A DNA stretch of 64,000 bases from Trema orientale (GCA_002914845.1 JXTC01000171.1:194462-258461), one strand, 5' to 3'. Positions 33,500 to 45,825 are shown, counted from the first letter of the stretch. Notes: generated by a model from the letters alone, not told the origin. A program made the numbers and translations.

Positions 33500-34580
33500 G
33501 ACAAGTTGCTACAATCCAAAAACTGATTCATGGTTAGGACTAGAGTTCATGATGTCTTTATCACTGTCTGACGAGTCATGTGATTGTGGCAATGGATTCA
33601 TGTGGTTTAATATCATCTTGCCTTCGAGGGATAAGGCAGTGGTTAGACTATAAAAATCTTTTGTGGAGTCATATTCGGATTCTACACGTTGCCACGTAGT
33701 GATTCTGGTGAGTTCATAATTGATTTGAGACATCAATAAAGGGGATTGGTCATATAGGTCCTGAGAATCTTGAAATACCGAAGCTTGATAATTGACAACA
33801 TTAGTATTGTCTGNNNNNNNNNNNNNNNNNNNNNGGTTTAGGCCATATCTCATCGGAAATTATTCCATTTTTTAGGAATAATATCTTTTGAAGTTGTCGA
33901 TATTCTGGGTTTCCTATAGTGACTATTTGGTGTTCACTGGATCCGTAGACTTTAGCATTGATAGTGTAAGAGACGATAGTACTTCCTTCTTTTGTGAATG
34001 AAAGATTCAGGAAGAGTATAGTCTACAGTCAAAGACATGGATGGAGTTGTCTCTAGGGAACTTTGGTGCATCTACCAATGTGGTTGGCCTTTTCCCTTTA
34101 ACCTTATTTCACTCATCTGTTAGGATTTGGTCCCAGTCAGAGAGAGTATGGAACCAGCGAAGAAGTCTATTTGGACCTGGTAGACAGGATGAAATTCTTC
34201 TTTCTCTTGATAGCTTCGGATTGTTGTCCTCATCTGATTGGTTTATATTTCGATAGTGATTGTGTAAGAGCTTGCCATATACCAAAAAAAGTGGGCCAAT
34301 TGTTTGGGCATGAAAAAGATGTCCTTAAATATTAGTAATTTTGAAAGTGAGTAAACAGGACGGATCATTGGTGGTCCGATTTTTTGGATGAGCCAGGATT
34401 GGAGGGCCAATGCTCTTTGAATAGCGTTTTCTTGAGGTTGTCGGCTCTTGACAATTTTTTGGGCATCTTTTGGGAAGGATGTGGGAAAATGGAGATTTGA
34501 GAGGAGGATGCCATAGTGTATATCTGTGGTAGAACTGGGATGGCTTTGATGGTTCATACAACTGGCTTAGGGAGTACTAT
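33500..34580 (-). pseudogene. Pararetroviral downstream frame, minus copy (broken)
   Basis: Counterpart of 31890-33030. It includes the block SSSYNELxx-like tail VNYQASVFQDSQDLYDQS (about 33740-33800, minus strand) and ALALQSWLIQKIGPP (about 34390-34430). The N run at 33814-33834 and frame changes interrupt it. Function unknown. Confidence 0.6.
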
Positions 34581-34599
34581 TTATATTGTCTCGAGGTAG

Positions 34600-35316
34600 T
34601 CTAGATAAGAAGTCTGAGATAATATTATTTTTTCCTTTGATATGCTTAGCTTCGAAAGAATACTAGGAAAACCACGTGGCTAGTCAGAGAAGCTGGGCAT
34701 TAACAGGCTTATTTTGTTTGAATGTCATCATTCCCTAAAAAGATGAGAAATCTGTTTCTACCAAATAAGTGATGTCCAATCAAGTAGAATTCAAACTTCA
34801 TTATTCCCATTTTTACAGCTAGCAATTCTTTGAACGTGGAATGGTAGTGGATTTGAGAATCTTTAAAGCTGCCACTTTTGTATCCACATAATCTTATTTT
34901 TCCTTCTTTATCTTCTTCCAATAAGACTGCACCCTAATGTTGGTCACTTGCATGCTGCGTCCCCTAATGTTGGTCACTTGCATTTGTCTGGAGTACTGTC
35001 TTACCATCAAAGGGAATCCAGAGTAGAGGTAGTGTCTGCATTTTCCTTTTTAATCTTTTGACTACTTCAGTCTGTTGTGGAGTCTACTGTTGAGCTCATT
35101 TTCTGAGTATAGCAGTTAAAGGATTGGTGAGCTTTGAGAGATGAGGCACAAAGTCCCTCAAATAATTGACTATGCCAAGGAACTGTTGTATCTGGACCTT
35201 TGTAAGGTTACAATCCGAGAACTTCAGAAGTTCTTAGATTATGTGGGGCTAGGCTTCGAATTGGCTATCATATAACATCATATGCAAAAATTCTATTTTG
35301 GGCGGACCTATAACCA

Positions 35317-35351
<35 letters not shown>

Positions 35352-36420
35352 CTGAGAGCATTTTTCCATGCTTATCTGTGGTTTTTGTTAATTGGGCTAG
35401 ATGGTTACTATGGGTCTTTTCATCAGGAGAGAACAAGAGAATATCATCAGTGTAGATGAGGGCTTGGTTTAGAATTGAGCTATAAATAGCTATCACAATC
35501 TTTTGGAATAGTGATGGAGCTGTTTTAAGCCCAAATGGGATAACAGTCCAAGTGTTGGTTTGGAATGCGAAAGGCTGTTTTTGGTCATTCGTCTAGTTTG
35601 ATCCCTAATTCCAAAAACCGGCTTTTAGGTCAAAATTTGAAAATATTTTTACCGAGGAAAGATTGAAAAACAAAGAGTTTCTATTTGGAAGAGGAATTTA
35701 TCATCAGCTAGAAAATAATTTAAGGGCTGAAAATTATTTTTGCGTGACATGCCCATGCAGAGCTGGTGTTTTCAATAAGCCCTTATTTTTTAAGTTCTTC
35801 GCATTCCCTTATGGCCATTTATTGGTATTTTCGATTCATTCTCGGATGGCTAGCTTTTTTGGGTTGATGTCTTCATTCTTTTTGAATGGTAGTATGATGA
35901 AATATCTTTCATTTTGCCATAGAGGATGATCGCATTTCAGTAGGAACTCAGAATGGGACTCTGCACGTGATTTTTCCACTAACTTCTTTTTGATGGCCAA
36001 GAGAGGATTATTAGTGACATGGAAAAAATTTGGAACTGGTTCCTAGGCTGAGAAGTACTGCTTGTAGGCTAAGTCTCTTGGAAGAATTCTCAATCCTTTC
36101 TTTTATGTAAAAATATCGATGCCGATGATCAAATCTTTTCTAGGGAGTTTTGAACCAAGAGCCCTGTGTATCACTAAAAATCCCAAGAAGAATTGTAGCT
36201 TGACTGGTCTACTAATAAGATCTGTCAAGAAGACTTCACTATTGGCAGCATAGAAGTATTGCTTCTTTTTCTTCCAATATTTTGGAGGGAGGATGTCTGG
36301 GTTCAGGATTGAGTAGGATGCTCCTGTGCCAACAAAGGCTGCAACTTTGATTGGCTTCGAGTACTTTGAGGAAAGAACCTGCATTTTCAGGGTAGGTACT
36401 GGTTGTATAGCATTAATGGC
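34600..36420 (-). pseudogene. Pararetroviral protease, reverse transcriptase and RNase H, minus copy (broken)
   Basis: The protease reads FVGTGASYSILNPDILPP (about 36270-36330): the catalytic aspartate of the D-T-G motif is glycine. The polymerase box reads YTDDILLFSP (about 35420-35450), with threonine in the place of isoleucine. A homopolymer insertion, read as a lysine run, follows at 35321-35350. RNase H keeps EEDKEGKIRLCGYKSG near 34860-34920. The module is inactive. Confidence 0.83.
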
Positions 36421-36499
36421 AGCAATCTAGTACTATCCATCAACTTCTTCTTCTTCTTCCTTTTGTTCTGACCATTTAGAGGAGTATAAAGGAAGTTGT

Positions 36500-37560
36500 A
36501 GAGCACAAACTGTGTCTGAATTGATTTCTTCATCTAATGAAAAGATTGATTCCACATCATTGTCTGATAGTGAAATCCCAGTTGCATTTTCGATATGAGA
36601 AATCATCCTGGCTATCTTTCCTTTCAGGCATTGTTTTGCAGAATGACTCTTTTGTCCACAAATGTGGCAACGATTTGAAGTTTTTCTGAATCATTTTTTC
36701 TTTTTGAGGAACCTCCAAGGCCTTCGGGTCTTCTTCTTCTTGCTGTGGGAGAATTTGGAAAATCTAGAGGATTCTTTGGCGTGCTTGTGTCTTCTGAACC
36801 GCTTTTGAGTACACGAACATGTGTTGTGATCTGAGCACTTTGTTAAAAGGTCTTTTTGGCTGCAGGCTTTGTCCAGTTGCTTGGTCTGTTTCATGTATTC
36901 TTGATGGAACTTGTTTTGTAAACACATTTTATCAAGTGCTCTAAGCACAAGTTGGTATAATTCTCAAGTATTTTATTTTGCAGGGTTTTCCCATTGGAAG
37001 ATAAGAGCCTGAAAGTTTCTTCGCCAAGAGGGGTCTGGAATGGATGACAGGAAGGCTTGTTTAAGATTTGGATAATTGACTCCTCCAATATGATAGAAGC
37101 TTTTGGTCATTTGTTGGAAGTGCTTTTCTAGGTCCTTTTCTTTGCATGGAACAACATTTCATCTTGACGAATTCTGCCCTAAGTCGTTCTGTTATCTTGG
37201 CTTCTTGTCCACAGAACTCTATGTAGAGATGATTTAGGGCTCCTTCAATCGACGTGTCTTGTAGGAATTGTAGTTGTCTGTATTCCCCAAGACTTTGTTA
37301 CCAATTGTACAATATTTATGTGAATCCAGAAGCAAAATTAAGGAGGATTTCTCTTCTATGACTTCTAGGTTTTTGAGCTTCTTAAGAAGCCATGCTTTGA
37401 ATTCTTGGAAACGACTTCTCTATTTGGTTGGTGGTAAATCATCTAGGGTAAAGGTCTGGAATTTTCCTCTAGACGTCTTTGGTACTTGTGGCTGATTTGT
37501 TCCTATCTGGGTTGAGTCCCTTTCTTCATCATGCTCTTCAATAATAGGCTCTGTTCCTGT
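36500..37560 (-). pseudogene. Pararetroviral coat region and zinc knuckle, minus copy (broken)
   Basis: A complete zinc knuckle, CHICGQKSHSAKQC (C-x2-C-x4-H-x4-C), lies at about 36622-36670. Upstream on the minus strand are KMCLQNKFHQEYMKQTKQLD and coat-core sequence to about 37.5 kb, with frameshifts. An acidic spacer follows. Similarity to the plus copy fades near 37.6-37.7 kb. Confidence 0.7.
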
Positions 37561-37699
37561 TGCTCCCGAGGTGCCTGTTCCTTGGTCATGAATTGTTGCA
37601 GAGGCTCATCATTATCGTTAGATGTTTACGTAGTTGTGGTCCATTCTTCTTCTGGCATAATAATTCGACTCTTCTTTATAAGCGAAACTGATCTTTTGA

Positions 37700-38510
37700 A
37701 GTACCTGAATCCAATTTTTATTTCTTTTCTTGAAAGTATTAATCTATACATATATAAATAAATTAATAATCGTCATAAATTTAGTATGGTTAGTAATATT
37801 ACATACTTCTCTTATTAAGATTTAGTGTTCCAATCTCATACTCTCTATGTCAAAAAAAAAAAAGAAAAAATTAATTTATGAATATCAAAAAGTTTATATG
37901 AACTTTATTTATATTATCTCGAAATACTTAATTTTGTCCTCAATTTTTATGGTAATTTTTCTTTGGATGTTTCTTTAGAAACTCTTTCTAATCCTGTATT
38001 GGTTTGTGTTGACTATGTGTATTTTAGTATTACTATGGTCCCTTGACTATTCATGTTGTTACGATTTGGTGCCTCTGATTTCAATTTTGCCAACTAACTC
38101 CCCAAAGTTTCTTTTTTTAGCATCCATGATCCATTCCAAATTAGTTACAGGCGTTAAACAACATAAATGGAATGTGTGGAGCATATGGACTCATCTAATG
38201 AGGGCCATAAGGGTCAAAAAAGTCGAGGAATTGAACCGCCAAACTAAGCCAGAGAAAAAAAATGGAGGTCAAGAACAGACTTTAGATTAAACAAGATCCA
38301 CAATTAATAATGAGAAAGCATTTTATAGAAAAACCATAACTACTGTGTATCCTGAGAAAACCACTGAGATGAGGAATTAAACACAGCCAAACTTTTTTTC
38401 CCCCCCATCCAAAAGGTATTCCCGGCCGAACTATAACACAGAAAAGAAAATAGTATTAGAGATGCATAGTTAATAGTTGAGTAGATTATTAGTTGAGTAG
38501 ATTATTACTC
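37700..38510. other. Gene-free AT-rich stretch
   Basis: No coding support. A weak B-box-like AGTGTTCCAATCTCATAC followed by an A-run at 37850-37870 might be SINE debris. The frame at 38006-38290 lacks family similarity. Confidence 0.3.
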
Positions 38511-38519
38511 TTATTTAGG

Positions 38520-38905
38520 TTTCTAACGCTTATATCTACAAAAATCGAAAAAAATTACAAAAATACGGAAGTCAAGCTTTAATCCAATTTTCGTACGACT
38601 TTTATTAGGAAAATATCACTTTTTAAAAAATATTTAGAAAAGTACCATTTTTAAAATTGTTACTAGTTACCGGTTTCTGAAAATTAGTTACTGGTTTCCA
38701 GTTATATACCAGTCATAAATATTTTTAGTTACTAGTTACCAGTTTCGAGAAACTGATTACTTGATACTAGTTACTATTTTAAAAAATGATATTTTTCTAA
38801 ATATTTTTTAAAAACAGTATTTTTTTAATAAAAACCGTACCTCTCCTTACAAAACACAAAATCACTGTATTTTTAAATTTTTTTTTAGAAATACCGTATA
38901 TTATC
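38520..38905. repeat. Foldback repeat with TTACTAGTTACCAGTT core, copy 2
   Basis: Same order as copy 1: GGTTTCTAACGCTTATATC, CAAAAATACGG, a core of alternating GTTACTAGTTACC and its inverse, then TAAAAACCGTAC and GAAATACCGTATATT. The outer ends are partly inverted (TACGG...CCGTA). Confidence 0.65.
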
Positions 38906-39053
38906 TAATTTCCCCCTCTTATTTTAACAGAGATTTTTTTAAAAAAAAAAAAAATCGATTTCGCTGCTAGCCATTGCAGATGGTACTAAGGTACATTCTA
39001 ACAGATAGTTTGGCTATCAACAATCTAAGGTGAAAAAGGTATACTTTAAAGGG

Positions 39054-39436
39054 TTTCTAACACTTATACCTACAAAAATCGAAAAAAATTATAAATATAC
39101 GGAAGTCAGACTTTTTTCTAATTTCGTACGGTTTTTATTAGAAAAATATCACTTTTAAAAAAATATTTAGAAAAATATCATTTTTAAAATAGTTACTGCT
39201 TACCGGTTTTAAAAAACTGGTTACTAGTTACCAGTTATATACCAGTTATAAATATCTTAAGTTACCAGTTACTAGTTTCCAGAAACTGGTTACCAAAAAC
39301 TAATTACTATTTTAAAAAATGGTATTGTTCTAAATATTTTTTAAAAAAGAGTATTTTTCTAATAAAAACTGTACTGTACCTTAAAAAATACAAAACCACC
39401 GTATTTTTCAAATTTTTTTCAGAAACACCGTATATT
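39054..39436. repeat. Foldback repeat with TTACTAGTTACCAGTT core, copy 3
   Basis: Lies 150 bases right of copy 2 in the same orientation. It starts GGGTTTCTAACACTTATACC and ends GAAACACCGTATATT, with the same accept core ACTGGTTACTAGTTACCAG. Its right edge meets the gypsy LTR, so it may have inserted in or beside that LTR. Confidence 0.65.
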
Positions 39437-39439
39437 AAA

Positions 39440-42201
39440 TATAGGCTAAATCCAAAGTACGAGCATTAAAGTGTTATTACAAATCCAAATATGAGTTGCT
39501 AAGTAGTTACCAACTAGTAAACTAGTAACAATCTTCCTCTTCTAGTCACTCTGTTCCAAAGTTACCCAAGTCACACTACACACCACCTGAGAGGAGAAAA
39601 GATAAGGAGGTGAGTATTCTCATGCTCAGTAGGAATTCAATTATCTTTTTGGAATGAATGCAACTTTTCAAACATGCATGGTTAGTACCTTTCCAAAATC
39701 CATTTATAAATTTTACAAAATAATCGAGATCAAGAGTAATCATGTAATCAAAACCAAACCAAAGTCACAATATTGTACATATTACAAATCAACCAAGTAT
39801 ATGTATGAGCTCTCATCCTCCTATCGCGGTCCTGTAATACCTCTTTAGCAGAGGTACCCAGTATCCTGACACTATCCGGAAGTGTGTCAGCAAATCCTGC
39901 GTAGGGACTTAGGTCTTTCACCTAGCGCTGCAGCAACTCGCCGGCGATCTAAATACTATGATACTAAAATGGAACTCAAATATAGGGGTGTCAATTCGTG
40001 TCGACGGGTCGGGTTCGTGTCGAGTTGAAGTCTAATATATACATAAATTATGTCAACCCGAACCCGACCCGTGACCCGTCGTGTCAGAAAACCATCAACA
40101 CTAACCCGACCCGCACCTAAAACGGGTTGACCCGAACCCGACCCGCACAACCCGCTTTTGGTGAATAACATCCAACTCACAACCCGATTTTGACCCGTCA
40201 ACCCGTTTTTGACCCGTCAACCTGCTATGACCCGTATTTTTTTTACTTATATTTTCTTTTTCTAAGGCTATTATTGTCTCATTTTAAAATAAATAAATTA
40301 GGAGTAATTTATAAATATAATTAATAACTTATATTCTCAAACACTTAAATTGTACAAATTAAATATATCTATAATAATAGTCATAAACAAATTAAATAAA
40401 AAATATTTTTATAATTTAATTATATATATTTGTTGGCGGGTCAAACGGGTCAAGTTCGTGTCAAGCGGGTTGACCCGAACCCGACCCGTTTTTTATTCGT
40501 GTCAGACTGGTCGACCCGAACCCGACCCGCACCCTTTTTCTTCAACCCTAACCCGCAAAAAATCGTGTCGTGTTCGTGTCGTGTCGTCGTGTCGTAACCC
40601 GAATTGCCACTCCTACTCAAATATGTGATCCTATGGTAGGTACAACATATCATAGAGTGTAATAATTATGCATCAAGTATATCAAGAAATCATGCTTTAA
40701 AACTCATTTGGTATTATTCTAGGATCTATTGAAAATCGGGCAGCATAACGGTTGTATTTTCCCACAACTAAAATTTTAAACTTACATAAAAACCATATAA
40801 TTCAATCCCAGAACAATCCAATATATCTCAACAGTTCACAAGTTCACCAAATATCCAATCAAATCAACTAAATCCATGAAAATCGATAATTTTAAGAAAT
40901 ATGTCATAATACACATTTTAAATAAAATAACGATAAAAGCTTAATAATTGAACCCCTATCTTGCCTTGATAGCTACGCTAAGCTAAGTTATCGGTGCCCG
41001 TAGAATCTCCTGTTCATCACTCGGTCACTTGAGAGGTCGTTTCAGGATCCCGTGAGCTTAGTTTGAGGGTTGACTTTCCAAGCAAAGCCTTAAATTGAGA
41101 AACGGATATCACCAATGAATTCTTAGCACCCGAAAATGCTAGGTGTGACATATAATTTGATCAATTTGGGCCCCGACCCGAGACCCGGCTCGTGGCACGT
41201 AAAATGAGGCGAAATCCCAAGCCTCGCATCTCGGATTTCGTGCCACTTCGAAACCTATTGATTTTATATATTAAAACTCGTCTTGATGTTAGTCCAATTT
41301 CGAAGTTCAATTTCAGTTTTGGGGCCCCTAGCTTAAATTTGGGCTTGATTAGCAACTAGTTATAAAAGTGACAAAAATGACAATTTCTGAAAATATTTGC
41401 ATAAATACCACAAATTTCAAATCTAATTTTCTCTTAATATATCCTATTCTACACAAAACCACCACTCATCCTCCAATCTTAGACCATACATTCATCCCAT
41501 CAAGTTTCATGGGCAATAGTTGGACATTACAAAAATAATTATACAATTACCTCATTTTGTTACAAAAATGACACAAAAGGTTTGAAATGCTCACCGAAGC
41601 TCCTTTGCCTAAAATTATTGATAGTGAAGGGTCAACCCAAGTTGAAGGAAGCTTAGGCTCACTGTTCACAGCAGTGGGTGCAGGTCAACGGAGGCGAAAT
41701 GCAGGAATCAACTACAAAATGGCTCAGTTTTGGGTGCAACTTCTTACGCGCATTCTCGCGACTGGGCAGTGCGACCGCTGGTGGAGATGGTCGGCAATGG
41801 GCCACCGGTTGCTGGGCTACAGGTCCGGCTAGGTCTCATGGCCAAAAGGATGCCGACGGCAGCTAGGGAGGGCTTCAAAGTGAGGGATTGAAGTGGGAGA
41901 GGATAACATGTGAGGGATAGAGAGAAAGAGAGAATGTTTAGGATTTGGAGAATTTTTGGGGAAATTTTGACAGGTGGCAGATCTGAAATGGGGAGGAAAG
42001 ATTTCCCAAATCTACATTTTAGTCCTCAGCCCGAGTTTCTCTTCAATTTAGTCCAAATATTTGAGTTCTACCCCAATTTCAGAAATTTCTTTCACTTTGG
42101 TCCTTACCTGAAATTTATTCAAACTTTAACCAATTTTAATTAATTCCAATTTATCATTTATGAAAAGACTAAAATAACCTTGATAAAAATCAGGGTTTTC
42201 A
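39440..42201 (-). repeat. Probable 3' LTR of the gypsy element (long, carries a nested MITE)
   Basis: The right end, TG on the minus strand at 42201, adjoins the polypurine tract. Read on the minus strand, the segment contains GC-rich blocks (41.58-41.87 kb), TGTCACACCTAGCATTTTCG near 41150, and CTACTGAGCATGAGAATACTC near 39630, features seen in long gypsy chromovirus LTRs. No second LTR is present to prove the left end, which may lie elsewhere. Frames at 41587-41866 are LTR sequence, not genes. Confidence 0.5.
39984..40614. mobile_element. 631-bp Mutator-like MITE nested in the gypsy LTR
   Basis: The left end AGGGGTGTCAATTCGTGTCG matches the reverse complement of the right end, AGGAGTGGCAATTCGGG. 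Inside each end are many copies of CCCGAACCCGACCCG or its complement. ACTCAAATAT is perfectly duplicated at 39974-39983 and 40615-40624. A 10-base duplication fits Mutator-like transposition. No transposase is encoded. Confidence 0.82.
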
Positions 42202-42204
42202 TAT

Positions 42205-42216
42205 CTTCCCCTTCTT
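42205..42216 (-). other. Polypurine tract of the gypsy element
   Basis: On the minus strand AAGAAGGGGAAG lies between the end of pol and the LTR start TGAAAACCC, the normal place for a polypurine tract. Confidence 0.65.
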
Positions 42217-45200
42217 AAGGGAATTTTGTCCCGAAATTCAATGTACAAGGCAAGAATCAAAGTACAACCTCAAGTTGAAAGTTAAACAAATGAGGATACT
42301 TTTCATACATCTCGGTCTCGAGTTCCCAAGTGGCTTCTTCTTCCTTCAGGTATTCCTAAAAAACCTTGACGAGCGGAATTTCTCTATTACAAAATATCTT
42401 GAGCTCACTTCCTAGTATTCGAACTGATTGCTCCTTATAAGTTACATTCTCTTAGATAGGCACTTCCATGTACTAGATAACATGAGATAGGTTAGATATG
42501 TACTTTCTGAGCATTGAAACATGGAATACATTATGTACTCAACCCAATTAGTAGTAGATCCAAACGATAAGCAACATGCCTAATTCTATCGGTAATCTCG
42601 AATGGTCTAATGTACCTTGGAGCTAACTTCCTTTAACTCCAAATCTTGTGACTCCATGCATTGGCGTAACTTTCAAGAATACCCTGTCATCAATATCAAA
42701 CTCTATCTCGTGTCTCGTGGGGTTTGCATAGCTTTCCTAGCAACTCTGAACAACCTTGAGTCTCTCTCTGATCTTGTTGACTTTATCTGTGGTCCCTTGT
42801 ACTAGCTCTGTGCCAAGAGTAACACACTCCTCCGTATCAGCCCAACACAAGGGTGATCGGCATGGTCTCTCATATAGTACCTCATATGAAGCCATGCCAA
42901 GACTGGTTTAGTAGCTGTTGTTGTAAGTAAACTCCACCAATGATAAGTGATCATCCCAACTTCTACTAAAATCTAGTATACCTGAGTGAAGCATTCCTCT
43001 AGAATCTATATAGTCCTATCAGATTAGTCATCTGTCTGAGGATGATGAGTTGTACTGAGATTCAGTTCTGTTCCTAAAGCCTTTTGCAAAGCTCTCCAGA
43101 ACTTAGATGTAAATCTTAGATCTCTGTCAGACACTATGCTTGATGGTGCCCCATGTAAGTGAATAATATTATCCATATAGAGATGACACAGCTGTGTAAG
43201 TGAAAAGTCAATCCTGATCGGTATAAAGTGGGCCGTCTTTATCATCCGATCAACTATCACCCAAACAGCGTCATTCTTTCTTCGAGTCCTTGGTAAACCT
43301 GTTACAAAATCTATGGTGATTTTATCCCATTTCCACTCTGGGATAGGTAAAGGCTAAAGTAGTCTAGCCAGCCTCTCGTGTACTGCCTTGACTTGCTGAC
43401 AAGTCATACACTTAGCCACAAAAGTAGCTACATCTCGTTTCATACCTTTCCACCAATACTGCCTCTTTAGATCGTTGTACATTTTAATGCTACCAAGATG
43501 TACTACGAACTTGGACTTATGAGCCTCAGTCAGAATAGGCTATCTAAGATGAGGGCTATTAGCTATAGCTAGTCTTCCATTAAAAAACACAAACCCTTCT
43601 CTATTGGTACTCCAACCATTTAACTGCTCACCATTCTAAAGTTGGTTCCAGATTGCTCTCAATTCTTGTCCTGCCACTGACTTTGTTGTGCTATATGGAG
43701 AAGTGATGGTGTAGCCACAATATTGCTGATACAAGTAGTTTTCCCATTTTCGTTATGCTCTATGTCATAATCACCAATAGTAAGCAAGCATACTATGAGA
43801 CTTTCTGCTCAGAGATCATCTACAATGTTGGCCTTTCCAGGATGGTACTGAAGTTCGAAGTTATAGTCCTCCATATACTTAACCCATCTTCTTTGTCTCA
43901 AGTTTAAGTCTCGTTGAGTAAACAGATACTTCAAACTCTTATGATCAGAATAAATCTCAAATTTCATACCATACAGATAGTATCTCCAAATCTTAAGAGC
44001 AAAGATCATAGCTGCTAACTCTAGATCATCAGTGGGATAGTTCTTCTCATGTGGCTTTAACTAATGGGAAGCACCTTGCTATTCCACATTAAGATACATC
44101 CCAATCCTGAATCAGAAGCTTCGGTATACACAACATAAGGTTCATTACTATTAGGAATAGTAAGAACATGTGCAGTTATCAATCTCTAATTCAATTCCAT
44201 GAAATGCTTCCCAATCATCATTTCATACAAACTTGACATTCTTTCTCATTAACTTTGTTAAAGGCATTGCAACTCTCGAGAAATTCTCAACAAAACGGCG
44301 ATAATAACCCACTAGACCAAGGAAACTTCTTATCTCAGTTACACTTTTCGGTCTCTCCGGATTCTATTTTGGAAGGGTCAACCAAAATTCCGTATTAAGA
44401 TATAACATGCCCCAAGAATTTCACTTCCGTCATCCAGAAGTCACACTTGGATCTTTTAACATAAAGTTGATGGTCTCTCAAGGTCTGAAGCACAATCCTC
44501 AAGTGCTTGGCATATTGTTCTCGAGTCTTAGAATAGATTAAGATGTCATCGATGAAGACGACCATAAACCGATCTAAATAAGGTCTAAAAATCCTGTTTA
44601 TGAGGTCCATGAACGCTACTGGAGCATTAGTCAGGCCAAATGGCATAACCAAGAACTCAAAGTGACCATAACGAGTCTTGAATGCAGTTTTCAGTATGTC
44701 TTCCTCTCGGAACTTCAATTAGTGATAACCAGATCTTAGATCAATCTTGGAAAAGAATCTAGATCCATCAAGTTGATCAAATAGTTCATCGATTCTTGGT
44801 AAAGGATATTTATTCTTTACTGTTAGTTGATTCAGTCTTCTGTAATCCACACAAAGCCTAAAGGTTCCATAAGCTTTCTTAGCAAACAGAACAGGAGCAC
44901 TCATGGAGAGGTACTACTTTTGTTAGAGCCATGCAATATTCTAAAATATAAACTGGTTGAGCCTCGAGAATCAAATCAATACAGAACTCGATCTCCCTAT
45001 CAAGTGGTAGCCCTGGTAAAGCTTCCGAAAAAACATCTAGAAACTTACTAACCACTGATATCCAATGGTACTGATCAGCGGTTCCCATCTCACTATCGAT
45101 GGCAAACAAATTCCCATAGCACTCTAGTTTCTTCCTTCCACCTATGCATGCTTTTAGAATAGGACTCGGTCTCAAAGGATTCAAGTGAGCTTGGTAAACA

Positions 45201-45825
45201 ACAGGATACCCATCCTTTGGAAAGAGCGTCGCTCTTTTATTGAAATAGTCAACAGTCGCTCGATATTTGGATAGCCAATCTATACTAAGAATCACATCAA
45301 ATTGTGATAAAGGCAACATAACCAAATTAGCTAGTAGCTTCCTACTATCAATCACAACAAGATAACCACGACAGACAGTAGAAACATCAGCAACTCCACC
45401 CATAGGTGTTCCTAAAGTTAACACATGATCCAGCGCAGAACATTCCAATCCCAATATTTGAGCAAACAATATGAAGATAAAAGAATGGGAAGTACCAGTA
45501 TCAAATAAGACATGAGTCTAAGAGTAGGAAATGTAAATCATACTATCAACAACACATCTGCCAGTGAGGTTATAAGTCTCATCTATCTCTGCAACTACAT
45601 AAGATTGACCAGAAGCTTTGCCTTTTCCTTTGTTCTATCTTCCTTGTCCAGGGCGACTGCTACTAGTTCCTAGAACGGTACTAGTATATCCACATCCTCC
45701 TTGGCTCCCAGAAGTTTGTGGAGTCTGAAAATTCTGAGTATAGCCCTGATTGTAGCCCGAACCTTATGGCCTATACTGATGCTGATATTGAGAACCATAG
45801 TGCTCTTGAGATTTTCGAGTTCAAC
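42217..45825 (-). pseudogene. Ty3/gypsy chromovirus-type gag end and pol (broken)
   Basis: On the minus strand, in order: end of Gag (YNQGYTQNFQTPQT near 45740), protease with HVLFDTGTSHSF near 45490, reverse transcriptase ([42 protein letters not shown]), RNase H ([20 protein letters not shown]), integrase (DRMIKTAHFIPI, IVSDRDLRFTSKFW, THHPQTDD), the integrase tail (ASYEVLYERPCRSPLCW), and a chromodomain-like end (EATWELETEMYEKYPHLF at about 42290). The order PR-RT-RH-IN defines gypsy, and the tail suggests the Tekay/Del type. Many stops make it inactive. Most of Gag and the 5' LTR are missing: at about 45825 the sequence changes abruptly into CACTA transposase. Confidence 0.88.

Larger units (their letters stand above)
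33290..37690 (-). mobile_element. Endogenous pararetrovirus, minus-strand copy, degenerate and 5'-truncated
   Basis: Read leftward from about 37.6 kb this copy has coat, zinc knuckle, protease, reverse transcriptase, RNase H and the downstream frame, then repeats and an intergenic segment. It is the inverted counterpart of 28.8-33.25 kb. The movement protein half is absent. It contains stops, a 21-base N run (33814-33834) and a T-run of about 30 bases at 35321-35350 inside the polymerase. Divergence from the plus copy, about 10% by eye in the downstream frame, argues against a simple assembly duplication. Confidence 0.87.

Noticed and set aside
38006..38290. 94-residue plus frame
   Set aside because: No recognised motif; AT-rich repeat-like surroundings.
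39956..40653. Frames with GSGQPVLGAGRV and similar text
   Set aside because: Translations of the CCCGAACCCGACCCG repeats of a MITE.
41587..41866. GC-rich overlapping frames of 62-81 residues
   Set aside because: Part of the gypsy LTR; no homology and no conserved frame.
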